The notes under the pieces: model-generated
What the model was told of the DNA's origin: nothing
Seen by the model: only the letters and a program-made list of their open reading frames with translations
Databases searched by the model: none
Source: Chitinophaga oryzae
Lineage (GTDB): Bacteria; Bacteroidota; Bacteroidia; Chitinophagales; Chitinophagaceae
Assembly (NCBI RefSeq): GCF_012516375.2
Contig: NZ_CP051204.2
Location: 7,797,501 to 7,861,500, forward strand
Length of the DNA: 64,000 nt
Direction of reading: 5' to 3'
Program-made: the position numbers and the translations under genes
Part shown: in pieces, positions 19,101 through 26,614 of the stretch
How the letters are laid out: the number at the start of each line of letters is the position of its first letter
Numbering within the stretch: position 1 is the first letter of the stretch

Positions 19101-19808
19101 GTCCGTCAGCGGGAAAATATGTTGTTTGATGGTGTAATAACCGCCATGGGGACCGTAGCTACGGAACGGATGGTGCGTCGCAAAAATGAGCAGTTTGTTC
19201 CGGTTATTGGCCACGATGTCCGCCAGCCTGTCCACCACCTCTTCTTTGTCTTTGCAATCGCAGGATGATTCGGCGCCTGGTTTTTCATAAGGGAACACCC
19301 ACCATTCGCTGTCCATAATAATGAGCGTGATATTATCCGCCAGCTTCACTTCTACCGGGCCGGGGCAGCCGTCTTTCGGCTGGAAGTCAACATTATCGAG
19401 GTGCAGCGAGTCGATATATTCCTGTTGATTGCGGACTACCTGCCATCCATCGGGTTTGCTTTTGTCCCAGTCATGGTTGCCGGGTACGAAGATGCCCCTG
19501 GCGCGGGTGCCTTTCACCAGTCCTACCTGGTAATCAAGTATCTCTTTGGCTATGGGGTACGATGACTGTGAGGGATCGGGTAACCCTCTCGGGTATACGT
19601 TATCACCGAGGAAGAGAACGGTGTTGATATCTTCCTGCAGGTCGTATTTTTGCCTTACCGCATCTACAACAGGGTTACGTCCGTTTTCGTGCAGTTCGCC
19701 GGCATCGCCGATCAGGATGATCCTTTTAACGACAGCGGGGGCCTGCGCAAATATGCGGCCGCAGGTCAGAAAAGCGAGTGTGACAAGGATAATGGCTCTG
19801 TTGCTCAT
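16161..19808 (-). CDS. Phosphoesterase / kinase-like / outer-membrane barrel fusion protein
   Basis: A protein of 1215 residues with signal peptide 1-22. Residues about 28-310 are a calcineurin-type metallophosphoesterase: GDAG (34-37), GDN (68-70), GNHD (110-113), THHP (211-214), GHDH (292-295), so all metal ligands are present. Residues about 435-620 show features of an atypical kinase fold: GGGKQTHSLRL, Lys in YAMRSLKK, Glu in RETIARE, then MDFDRHDDQW (581-590) and PRDRDQAF (607-614), reminiscent of CotH/HipA/Fam20-like kinases. Two RTX-like GGxD segments lie near 785-815. From about 860 the sequence is beta-barrel-like and ends in Phe, as in BamA-family outer-membrane proteins. The phosphoesterase and barrel calls are solid; the kinase-like call is my inference. 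It overlaps the upstream lipoprotein gene by 4 bases (ATGA). Confidence 0.85.
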   Translation of the reverse strand: MSNRAIILVTLAFLTCGRIFAQAPAVVKRIILIGDAGELHENGRNPVVDAVRQKYDLQEDINTVLFLGDNVYPRGLPDPSQSSYPIAKEILDYQVGLVKGTRARGIFVPGNHDWDKSKPDGWQVVRNQQEYIDSLHLDNVDFQPKDGCPGPVEVKLADNITLIIMDSEWWVFPYEKPGAESSCDCKDKEEVVDRLADIVANNRNKLLIFATHHPFRSYGPHGGYYTIKQHIFPLTDLKPWLYVPLPVIGSIYPLARGVFGTPEDIPNPKYQYMIKGVEEAFKPHGPAVFVSGHDHTLQLIKDKSNTYLVSGSGAKNNRVKKGRKSLYATSENGFSTIEVMSDGTVRAQYFLAKDLSAPAYSDTVLKIQDIRSQGLAFREPANLPEFVTVAADTQYAKANKFHRFLLGDNYRSVWNTPMHFPVINLQKEGLTILQRGGGKQTHSLRLADSTGKEYAMRSLKKFPLAAIPEMLRETIAREVVQDQISAANPYAPLAVSVLAEAEGIPHTHPSFVYLPLDTSLGTYANVFGDEVFLLEEREPITGDKDKTYNTPKVLAKIQGDNDIHIDQKAVLRARIFDTYIMDFDRHDDQWRWYREKHKGQEYYYPVPRDRDQAFFVNEGLLPRLICKPWLLPGIQGFRDRIPDVNGFQFSARYFDRSFMNELEKKDWEKQTDKFLGKMTDSVIQAAVNAFPDTIRSQVGPMMLHRLSVRRNILKDNMLKYYRFLAKGVDVPATQKKELIQVEKKEGGAVTLNMFKISKKGEVEQNIYSRTFDPKETKEVNVYGLGGNDRFEIKGNHGTPIRIRLIGGKDADTYIDSSTSGAGKRIRIYDQRSGKDTFLLDGHTQRRLSDAPENIRYNRSAFQYNKTFPMLAAGYNRDDGVQLGVALQMIRHSFRKEPYAAKHIFTATHALATKAWNFRYDGEFTDVVGKSDLLLMARAKAPNNTINFFGLGNETVFDKSGGKKITYYRARFNLYTLEALLRTKLSNHFSLSYGPSVNHYAFDKDENDNRFITNFAKNGLDSAGVFTNKYYAGLKVVAQIDTRNNTLAPTRGILWTTSWAGNKGLSGDSKNYMQLQSDLSLYMSFRIPANFVIVSRFGGSKIWGDYEFFQAATIGGTQNLRGFRNYRFAGGASAYNNTEIRVKLFDLKTYVLPATVGLLAFNDVGRVWKDNEQSHVWHDGYGGGLYLAPVNALIITAVVGHSSEETIPYVTLGFKF

Positions 19809-20656
19809 TTGCGATGGTAAGTGAATTTAAGAATATTGGCGGAGCCGTCGTCACCGCCTTCATTGGAGATATACAGATCACCGTTGGCCGCAAAGGTAAG
19901 ACCTTCCGGTTGCCGGAAGAGCCGGTGTTTGAGGTTATAGGCTTCCTGTACATGTCCCTGCAGGTCGGTGATCACCAGCAGGCCGTTGACAGATGCCACG
20001 ATATACAGGCGTTTTTCTACCGGGTGTATCGCTGCAGCGGACGGCTTAAAGAAGCGCATGTCCGTGCCGGCCAGTTTGGCAATTTCCTGGTTGTTCAGTT
20101 GGAAGACAGGCACCGTATCGAAGCTGCGGGTCGCAAGGTCGAAGCGGAAAGCGCTGGTCACTCCTGCCTTTTTATCATCCGCCGCATTTTTGGAGATCAG
20201 GATGATCGCGTTGCGGAGGCTGTCGAAATAAGTGGTTTCAAATTCCCGTTTACCAGGTTTGGGGAACTTGTGGTGCGTACCGGAAACACTGTCGGCGAAG
20301 AGGCCGTGAACTTCGTATAATGAGCCGTTGCTTTTAAGCACAAACCATCCGCTGTCGGTACGGCATATGTCCTCAAAGTCCCCATGTTTGGCGAATTTCC
20401 AGGTGGGATAGGCTTTGGTGGTGTGTACATCGATCTGGTACACCTTGCCTTCCTCGTCATTGACCGCTATCATATTGGTTTCGTCGGGGAAAGCTTCTAT
20501 GCCGGAGATCTCCTGCATCGACTCCCTGACCCTGTAACGTACCGGCTGTTTCAGGTCGTAGCCTGCCGGGGATGCAAATACTTTCTGTTCCTGGTCGCTG
20601 ATGTTATTACAGGAAAGGAACGCTAACATGATTATCAACAGGGTTGTTCGGTTCAT
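19805..20656 (-). CDS. SdiA-regulated-type beta-propeller lipoprotein
   Basis: A protein of 283 residues. The N terminus has a lipobox LAFLSC (Cys16). The mature part resembles the SdiA-regulated family (PF06977-like): ISGIEAFPDETNMIAVNDEEGKVYQIDV, then KHGDFEDICR, and near the end RQPEGLTFAANGDLYISNEGG, a propeller blade ending. Members are surface or periplasmic proteins of unclear function, sometimes annotated as phytase-like. Its stop overlaps the start of the large phosphoesterase gene (TGA within ATGA), so both are translated from one message, which suggests a shared substrate, possibly a phosphate ester. That link is inference. Confidence 0.82.
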   Translation of the reverse strand: MNRTTLLIIMLAFLSCNNISDQEQKVFASPAGYDLKQPVRYRVRESMQEISGIEAFPDETNMIAVNDEEGKVYQIDVHTTKAYPTWKFAKHGDFEDICRTDSGWFVLKSNGSLYEVHGLFADSVSGTHHKFPKPGKREFETTYFDSLRNAIILISKNAADDKKAGVTSAFRFDLATRSFDTVPVFQLNNQEIAKLAGTDMRFFKPSAAAIHPVEKRLYIVASVNGLLVITDLQGHVQEAYNLKHRLFRQPEGLTFAANGDLYISNEGGDDGSANILKFTYHRK

Positions 20657-20777
20657 ACGTCAGCTTTGTAGCATAAATTTAACTCAAAAATGCAGTAACT
20701 TCCCTCACGCAAAGGCGTAAATCGGGGAATGCATGCAAAAGTACCGCTTTCTCCCATTGCCTGACAAAACTAAGAAT

Positions 20778-22028
20778 ATGCAGAACAGCTCACTCATTGA
20801 CGCCGCCAGAGACTTTGTAATGGCCCAGTACCAGCAACATCCGCATCCTGAACTGGTATACCACAACCTGGAACATACGCTGCAGGTGGTAAAAGCTGCC
20901 GCACAGATCGCCGCCCACTACCGCCTTCAGGACGAAGAACTGCAGGCCGTTTACGTAGCTGCCTGGTTCCATGACGCAGGCTATCTGCTGGGAGAAGCCG
21001 GTAAACACGAGGAAAACGGCGCCGCAGAAGCAGTCAACTTCTTACAAAGCCAACAGGCGCCCGAGCATATACAGGCCATGGTAAAAGGCGCTATCCTCGC
21101 CACCAAAATGCCACAGTCGCCCCACAACCTCGTGGAGCAGATCGTGTGCGACGCCGACCTGTTTCATCTTGGATCTAAAGACTATGCCGACCGCAACAAG
21201 CTGCTGCGCAAAGAAGTGGAGCTGAGAACACAGCAGGAGATCCCCGGCAGTACCTGGCTGGCGAGCAACATCAAATTCCTCACCGCCCACCATTACTGGA
21301 CGGACTACGCACAGACCTATACCAAACAACAAAAAGAAGAAAACCTGCAGAAGCTGTATAAGAAACTGGAAAAGAAAACGGCCGAAGCCGCAGAGGAAGC
21401 AGCAGCCATACCGGTAGCCGCCGTAGCAGACAACGCCGCTACCGCCGATGCGGCACTGCTGGAGAAAAATAAAAAGAAAGACAAGGATAAAAAGCCCGAC
21501 CGTGGCGTGGAAACGATGTTCCGCATCACCTCCACCAACCATATCCGTTTGAGTTCCATGGCCGACAGCAAGGCGCATATCATGATATCGGTCAATTCCA
21601 TTATCATCTCCTTCATGCTCACCGTACTGGTACGGCGGCTGGAAGACTATCCCAATATGGTGCTTCCGGCGGTCATCTTCCTGATCACCTCCGTCACCAC
21701 CGTCATCTTCGCGGTGCTGGCCACCCGACCCAACGTCACCAGCGGCACTTTCACCGCCGATGATATCAACAACAAAAACGCCAACCTGCTGTTCTTCGGT
21801 AATTTTTATAAGATGAAGCTGGATGAATACGAATGGGGCATGCGAAAAATGATGGACGACGCCGATTTCCTTTACGGCAGCATGACCAAAGACGTATACC
21901 ACCTCGGCGTGGTACTGGCGCACAAATACAAACTGCTCCGTATATCCTATAACGTTTTTATGTTTGGCCTCATCGCCTCCGTGCTGGCCTTCATGATCGC
22001 CGCCATCTTTTTCCCGGTAAAAGCATAA
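20778..22028 (+). CDS. HD-domain phosphohydrolase fused to PycTM membrane domain
   Basis: A protein of 416 residues from the ATG giving MQNSSLID; an upstream ATG at 20733 is possible. Residues 1-180 form an HD domain: YHNLEHT (His33), WFHDAGY (His65-Asp66) and a later CDADLFHLG, the metal set of nucleotide phosphohydrolases. A charged Ala/Glu/Lys linker follows. Residues from about 240 match the Pycsar effector transmembrane module (DUF5706 type): FRITSTNHIRLSSMADSKAHIMISVN, two helices, then a pair at the C terminus. In Pycsar defence, PycTM proteins respond to cCMP or cUMP, but no pyrimidine cyclase gene is visible here. Only 6 bases separate it from ppk1, implying cotranscription. Confidence 0.87.
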   Translation: MQNSSLIDAARDFVMAQYQQHPHPELVYHNLEHTLQVVKAAAQIAAHYRLQDEELQAVYVAAWFHDAGYLLGEAGKHEENGAAEAVNFLQSQQAPEHIQAMVKGAILATKMPQSPHNLVEQIVCDADLFHLGSKDYADRNKLLRKEVELRTQQEIPGSTWLASNIKFLTAHHYWTDYAQTYTKQQKEENLQKLYKKLEKKTAEAAEEAAAIPVAAVADNAATADAALLEKNKKKDKDKKPDRGVETMFRITSTNHIRLSSMADSKAHIMISVNSIIISFMLTVLVRRLEDYPNMVLPAVIFLITSVTTVIFAVLATRPNVTSGTFTADDINNKNANLLFFGNFYKMKLDEYEWGMRKMMDDADFLYGSMTKDVYHLGVVLAHKYKLLRISYNVFMFGLIASVLAFMIAAIFFPVKA

Positions 22029-22034
22029 GTATTC

Positions 22035-24026
22035 ATGGCTATTCCTTTATATAACCGCGATCTCAGCTGGTTGTCCTTCAACCACAGGGTATTGCAGATG
22101 GCAGCCGACCCACAGGTACCACTATACGAACGCATTAAGTTTCTGTCCATCTTCTCTTCCAATCTCGACGAATTTTTCCGGGTGCGCATGCCCGCCATCC
22201 TGGCGATCAACAAAGTGCTGGAGCGGGACCCTGACGCCGCCGGCGAAGAATCGCCTGCGCCGGAGACCTTACAGGAAGTGATGGACACCATCAACCGCCA
22301 CCAGGAAGAATACGGGAAGATATTTGCCGGCATGGTGCTGCCGGCCCTGAAGAAAGAGGGCGTCACCCTCTTCTACGGGCCAGACCCCGCACCCGAACTG
22401 GCCGCCCGCACCAGGTCGTATTTCCAGGCTACCGTACAAGCCTGGCTACAGCCTGTATGGCTCAGCCAACGGCACAAAAAATTTTTCCCGGAGAACAACG
22501 CGCTGTACCTGGTAGTCACCGTCAGCCCCCAGGCGACGCCCGATACCCGGGAGATCGTGCTGGTGAACATACCTTCGGGACTGAAACGCTTCATGACGCT
22601 GGACGCACCCGAAGGACAGTTCCACATCGCGCTGCTCGACGATATCATCCGCGCCCACCTGCCTTATCTCTTCCGGGGGTACATCATCCACCAGAGCTAC
22701 AGCATCAAGCTCACGCGCAATGCGGAAATAGATATGGACGAAATGAAGGGCGACGTGCTGGAGGAAGTGGAGACCATGATCCGCAAGCGTGAGCTGGGCG
22801 TGCCCACCCGCTTCCTGTACGATGCCTCCATGCCGTTATCACTCCGCAATTTCCTGGCCGGCCAGTTTGAAGTGGCCGACAACGAGATGGTGCCCGGCGG
22901 CCGTTACCACAACCTGAAAGACCTGGCAGACCTGCCCATGCCGGCAGGCCTTCCCGGCGCCTTATATCCCAAAGCAAAACCGGTAGCGCAGCCTGAAGCT
23001 GCCGCGGCCGACTACCTGCTGGACCTGATACAACGCCGCGACCTGCTGCTGCATCTCCCGTATGCGCAATACGACCCCGTACTGCGCTTCTTCAGCGAAG
23101 CAGCCGTAGACGCTGACGTGGAAGAGATATATGTAACGCTCTATCGCATCGCCTCCGGCTCGCAGATAGCACAGGCTTTGATCACCGCCGCGCAAAACGG
23201 CAAAGCGGTAACCGTGTTCGTAGAACTCAAAGCGCGCTTCGACGAAGCCAATAACATCCGTTGGTCCAAGAAAATGAAAGAAGCCGGCGTAAAACTGATC
23301 TACAGCATCCCCGGCATGAAGGTACATGCCAAAACAGCGCTGGTAAAGCGCCGGCGCGGCTACCGCTGGGATTATTCCGGCCTGATCGCCACCGGCAACT
23401 TCAACGAAAGCACCGCCCGCTTCTATACAGACCATGTGCTGTTCACCGCACATGCCGGCATCACCCGGGAAATGGAACTGCTGTTCCTCTACCTGCAAAG
23501 CAGGGAGCAACCCATGGCTTACCACTTCCTGAAGTTTGAACACCTGCTGGTAGCCCAGTTCAACATGCTCACCCGCTTTACTGACATGATAGACCGGGAG
23601 ATCGCCAACGTGCAAAAAGGACTGCCGGCGAAGATCACCGTCAAAATCAATAATCTCCAGGAGAAATCCATGATCGCCAAACTGTACGAAGCCAGCCAGG
23701 CCGGCGTAACGGTGGACCTGGTCGTGCGCAGCATCAACTGCCTGCAAACCGGTATCCCGGAAAGCAGCCGTATCCGCGTGGTGCGTATCGTGGACCGCTA
23801 CCTGGAACATGCAAGGGTGTTTATCTTCCACAACAACGGACAGGAAGAAGTATATATGGGGTCTGCCGACTGGATGAACCGGAACCTGCACCGCCGCATT
23901 GAAGTATGCGTGCCCGTATATGACGCCAGCCTGCGGCAGCAGCTGAAAGACATCGTATCGCTTCAACTGGCCGACGGTCACCACGCGCAGCAAGCCATAC
24001 AGGCTTATGTTCAAAATATAGTGTAA
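22035..24026 (+). CDS. ppk1: Polyphosphate kinase 1
   Basis: A protein of 663 residues with complete PPK1 layout. It polymerises the terminal phosphate of ATP into polyphosphate, reversibly. The N terminus NRDLSWLSFNHRVL and FLSIFSSNLDEFFRVRM are diagnostic. The autophosphorylated His lies in MKVHAKTALVKRR (His431) and a second active-site His in IFHNNGQEEVYMGSADWM (His599). It is slightly shorter than the E. coli enzyme but lacks no domain. It follows the HD-PycTM gene closely and is followed by a thioredoxin-like gene after 10 bases; all read the same way. Confidence 0.95.
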   Translation: MAIPLYNRDLSWLSFNHRVLQMAADPQVPLYERIKFLSIFSSNLDEFFRVRMPAILAINKVLERDPDAAGEESPAPETLQEVMDTINRHQEEYGKIFAGMVLPALKKEGVTLFYGPDPAPELAARTRSYFQATVQAWLQPVWLSQRHKKFFPENNALYLVVTVSPQATPDTREIVLVNIPSGLKRFMTLDAPEGQFHIALLDDIIRAHLPYLFRGYIIHQSYSIKLTRNAEIDMDEMKGDVLEEVETMIRKRELGVPTRFLYDASMPLSLRNFLAGQFEVADNEMVPGGRYHNLKDLADLPMPAGLPGALYPKAKPVAQPEAAAADYLLDLIQRRDLLLHLPYAQYDPVLRFFSEAAVDADVEEIYVTLYRIASGSQIAQALITAAQNGKAVTVFVELKARFDEANNIRWSKKMKEAGVKLIYSIPGMKVHAKTALVKRRRGYRWDYSGLIATGNFNESTARFYTDHVLFTAHAGITREMELLFLYLQSREQPMAYHFLKFEHLLVAQFNMLTRFTDMIDREIANVQKGLPAKITVKINNLQEKSMIAKLYEASQAGVTVDLVVRSINCLQTGIPESSRIRVVRIVDRYLEHARVFIFHNNGQEEVYMGSADWMNRNLHRRIEVCVPVYDASLRQQLKDIVSLQLADGHHAQQAIQAYVQNIV

Positions 24027-24036
24027 ATTAGACTGG

Positions 24037-24564
24037 ATGAATAAACTGACTATTATGAAGAAGATGGTATGGGCATTGCTCCTTGGACTGTTTTTCGCCC
24101 TGCCGGCGATAGATGTACAGGCGCAGACACATGACCTGGAACACATTTACAATCCGGCCGCCGATGCGAAGGCGGATATAGCCGCCGCCGTTAAGAAGGC
24201 CTCACAGGAGAAAAAACATGTGCTGATACAGGTAGGCGGCAACTGGTGCATCTGGTGTAAGCGGCTGTACAAATTCGTGGAAGACGACGCAGCGCTGAAA
24301 GCCGCCATGAACAAAGACTATGTGGTATATCACCTCAACTACAGCAAAGAAAACAAAAACCTGCCTATCCTGAAAGAACTGGGATTTCCGCAGCGTTTCG
24401 GTTTCCCGGTACTGGTAGTGCTGGATAGCAAGGGCAACCGGCTGCATACGCAGAATACGGGCCTGCTGGAATCGGCCGACTCCTACGACAATAAGAAACT
24501 GGCGGAGTTCTTCAAACAATGGTCGCCAGCCGCTTTGCTGCCCTCCAATTACGTCAATGAATAA
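24037..24564 (+). CDS. Exported thioredoxin-like protein
   Basis: A protein of 175 residues. A signal peptide (MKKMVWALLLGLFFALPAID..QAQ) directs it to the periplasm; the start may be the first ATG or the one at 24055. The thioredoxin fold has a redox motif WCIWCK and the cis-Pro segment RFGFPVLVVLD. Such proteins reduce or isomerise disulfides of envelope proteins. It lies 10 bases after ppk1 and overlaps the next gene by 8 bases, so it belongs to the same unit; whether it serves polyphosphate metabolism is unknown. Confidence 0.87.
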   Translation: MNKLTIMKKMVWALLLGLFFALPAIDVQAQTHDLEHIYNPAADAKADIAAAVKKASQEKKHVLIQVGGNWCIWCKRLYKFVEDDAALKAAMNKDYVVYHLNYSKENKNLPILKELGFPQRFGFPVLVVLDSKGNRLHTQNTGLLESADSYDNKKLAEFFKQWSPAALLPSNYVNE

Positions 24565-25081
24565 TATTGCCATGAACAACGGCATGACCACTTTCAATAC
24601 GGATGCTGTGCATACTTTTATAAAGTTTGCGCAGCATCCGTTTAAATTCAGGGCTTACCTCTTCTGGAAGCTGCCTGCAGCCTGGCTCGCCGGCGTAAGG
24701 GTACATGCCCTCGGGGAAGATGCCTGCACCACCTCCGTACCCTACCGGTGGCTGTCACAGAACCCGTTCCGCTCCACTTACTTCGCCTGTCTTGCTATGG
24801 CCGCAGAAATGAGCACCGGCCTTCCCGCCATGATGTATGTTCAGAGTGCGCCCAAACGTATATCCATGCTTGTTACCGGACTGGAATCCACCTTTGTGAA
24901 AAAAGCCACAGGCCTCACTTACTTCACCTGTAACGACCTCCCTGCCATGAAGGCCGCTATGAGCAAAGCCATGAACCAGGAAGAAGCGGTCGCCGTTACC
25001 ATGCGCAGCGAAGGCAGGGACAAACAAGGCACGCTAATTGCCTCCTTCGCCGTCACCTGGTCTTTTAAAGGAAAATCATAA
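24557..25081 (+). CDS. DUF4442 (hotdog-fold) protein
   Basis: A protein of about 174 residues; an ATG at 24572 is an equally possible start. The sequence fits DUF4442, a thioesterase-like hotdog family: HPFKFRAYLFWKLPAAWLAGVRV, then PYRWLSQNPFRSTYFACLAMAAEM and SMLVTGLESTFVKKATG. No catalytic residue can be assigned with certainty. The 8-base overlap with the thioredoxin-like gene indicates translational coupling. Confidence 0.78.
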   Translation: MNNIAMNNGMTTFNTDAVHTFIKFAQHPFKFRAYLFWKLPAAWLAGVRVHALGEDACTTSVPYRWLSQNPFRSTYFACLAMAAEMSTGLPAMMYVQSAPKRISMLVTGLESTFVKKATGLTYFTCNDLPAMKAAMSKAMNQEEAVAVTMRSEGRDKQGTLIASFAVTWSFKGKS

Positions 25082-25110
25082 ATGGTGGTCATCACCCTAA
25101 ATCAAGGATA

Positions 25111-26517
25111 ATGAAAATAGCATTCCATGGTGCGGCCCGCACCGTTACCGGCTCCAAGCACCTGATCACACTAAAGAACGGAAAAAAGATCCTGCTGGAC
25201 TGCGGCATGTTTCAAGGCATGGGCGCAGAAACCGATGAACTGAACAGAGACTTTGGTTTTGACCCAACGGAAGTCACGTATATGATCCTCTCCCACGCCC
25301 ACATCGACCACTCCGGCCTGATTCCCCGCCTTGTGAAAATGGGCTATGGCGGCGAAATCTACTGCACGCCCGGTACCCGCGACCTCACCGAGATCCTGCT
25401 GCTCGACTCCGCAGAGATACAGGAAGATGATGTGAAGTTCACCAACAAAAAAAGAGCTAACGAAGGCAAACCATATGTACAGCCGCTGTACACCGTAGAA
25501 GATGCCAAAAGGGCGATCCAGTCCCTGAAGCCGGTCGGCAAGTATAATACCTGGGTTGACATCGATCCGGACGTGCAGGTGATGTTTACCGACGCCGGTC
25601 ATATCGTAGGCGCCGCCGCCGTGCACCTGCGTATCAGGGAAAACGGCAAAACAGAACAGATCTCTTTCAGCGGTGACATTGGCCGGTATAATGACGCCAT
25701 CCTCAAATCACCCGCTACTTTCCCGCAGGCAGACTATATCCTCATTGAGTCTACCTACGGCAGCACCCTGCATGCCGACGCAGCGCCCGCCGATGCAGAA
25801 TTGCTGCGTTATATCAAAGAAACCTGCGTGGAAAAAAGAGGGAAACTGATCATCCCTGCCTTCAGCGTAGGCCGTACGCAGGAACTGCTGTACGCCCTAA
25901 ACAAAGCACAGATTAACGGGACCCTACCCAGGGTAGACATCTTCGTGGACAGCCCGCTGTCTACCGAAGCTACTGCCGTTACCAAAGCACATCCGGAAGT
26001 ATTTAACAGGGAAGTGTCTGACCTGCTGAAGCGGGATAACGACCCGTTCGATTTCCCGGGACTGCACTACGTAAAATCGGTGGATGAATCCAAAGGCCTT
26101 AACTTCCGCAAGGAGCCCTGCGTGATCATCTCCGCCTCCGGCATGGCGGAAGCCGGTCGCGTAAAACATCATATCGCCAACAATATCGACGAAGAGCGCA
26201 ACACCATTCTCATTGTAGGCTATTGCGAACCACAGTCGCTGGGCGGACGGTTAATGCGCGGCGCAAAAGAAGTATCTATCTATGGTACCCGTTATGCAGT
26301 AAAAGCGGAAGTGGGCGTTATCCGCTCTATGAGCGCGCATGGCGACTATGAAGATCTCAGCCAGTGGCTTGCCTGCCAGCATCCGGGCGATGTGAAAAAA
26401 CTATTCCTCGTACACGGCGAATACGACGTACAAACGATCTTCAAAAACTGGCTGGTCAAAAAAGGATTCCTCGATATAGAAATCCCCGAAAGACATTATG
26501 AAATTGGCCTGAGATAA
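25111..26517 (+). CDS. Beta-CASP metallo-beta-lactamase-fold ribonuclease-like protein
   Basis: A protein of 468 residues. The metallo-beta-lactamase motif is SHAHIDHSG, with Asp in FSGDIGRY and a further His in DAGHIVGAA. The beta-CASP and RNA-specificity parts follow: ESTYGST, FSVGRTQELLYALN, then IISASGMAEAGRVKHH and SMSAHGDYEDL with KKLFLVHGE near the end. Related proteins process RNA 3' ends (CPSF-like). The exact substrate in bacteria is not established. It starts 29 bases after the DUF4442 gene with an AAGG element before the ATG and ends at a large inverted repeat. Confidence 0.92.
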   Translation: MKIAFHGAARTVTGSKHLITLKNGKKILLDCGMFQGMGAETDELNRDFGFDPTEVTYMILSHAHIDHSGLIPRLVKMGYGGEIYCTPGTRDLTEILLLDSAEIQEDDVKFTNKKRANEGKPYVQPLYTVEDAKRAIQSLKPVGKYNTWVDIDPDVQVMFTDAGHIVGAAAVHLRIRENGKTEQISFSGDIGRYNDAILKSPATFPQADYILIESTYGSTLHADAAPADAELLRYIKETCVEKRGKLIIPAFSVGRTQELLYALNKAQINGTLPRVDIFVDSPLSTEATAVTKAHPEVFNREVSDLLKRDNDPFDFPGLHYVKSVDESKGLNFRKEPCVIISASGMAEAGRVKHHIANNIDEERNTILIVGYCEPQSLGGRLMRGAKEVSIYGTRYAVKAEVGVIRSMSAHGDYEDLSQWLACQHPGDVKKLFLVHGEYDVQTIFKNWLVKKGFLDIEIPERHYEIGLR

Positions 26518-26523
26518 ATTACG

Positions 26524-26612
26524 AATTACGAATTACGAATTGAGGGCTGTCTTATGGAGCGGTTCATTAATAACTTTTCTAAAAGGGAGCCCTCAATTCG
26601 TAATTCGTAATT
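26524..26612. repeat. 'aattacgaattacgaatt' inverted repeat, likely terminator
   Basis: A perfect 25-base inverted repeat (26524-26548 with 26588-26612) lies between convergent genes; the left arm is extended outward by another 'aattacg' unit. The same unit recurs in opposite orientations near 46995 and 47362. Confidence 0.7.
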
Positions 26613-26614
26613 GA

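Noticed and set aside
20778..22028. Pycsar anti-phage system
   Set aside because: Only the PycTM domain is present, fused to HD; no pyrimidine cyclase gene lies nearby, and the neighbour is ppk1.
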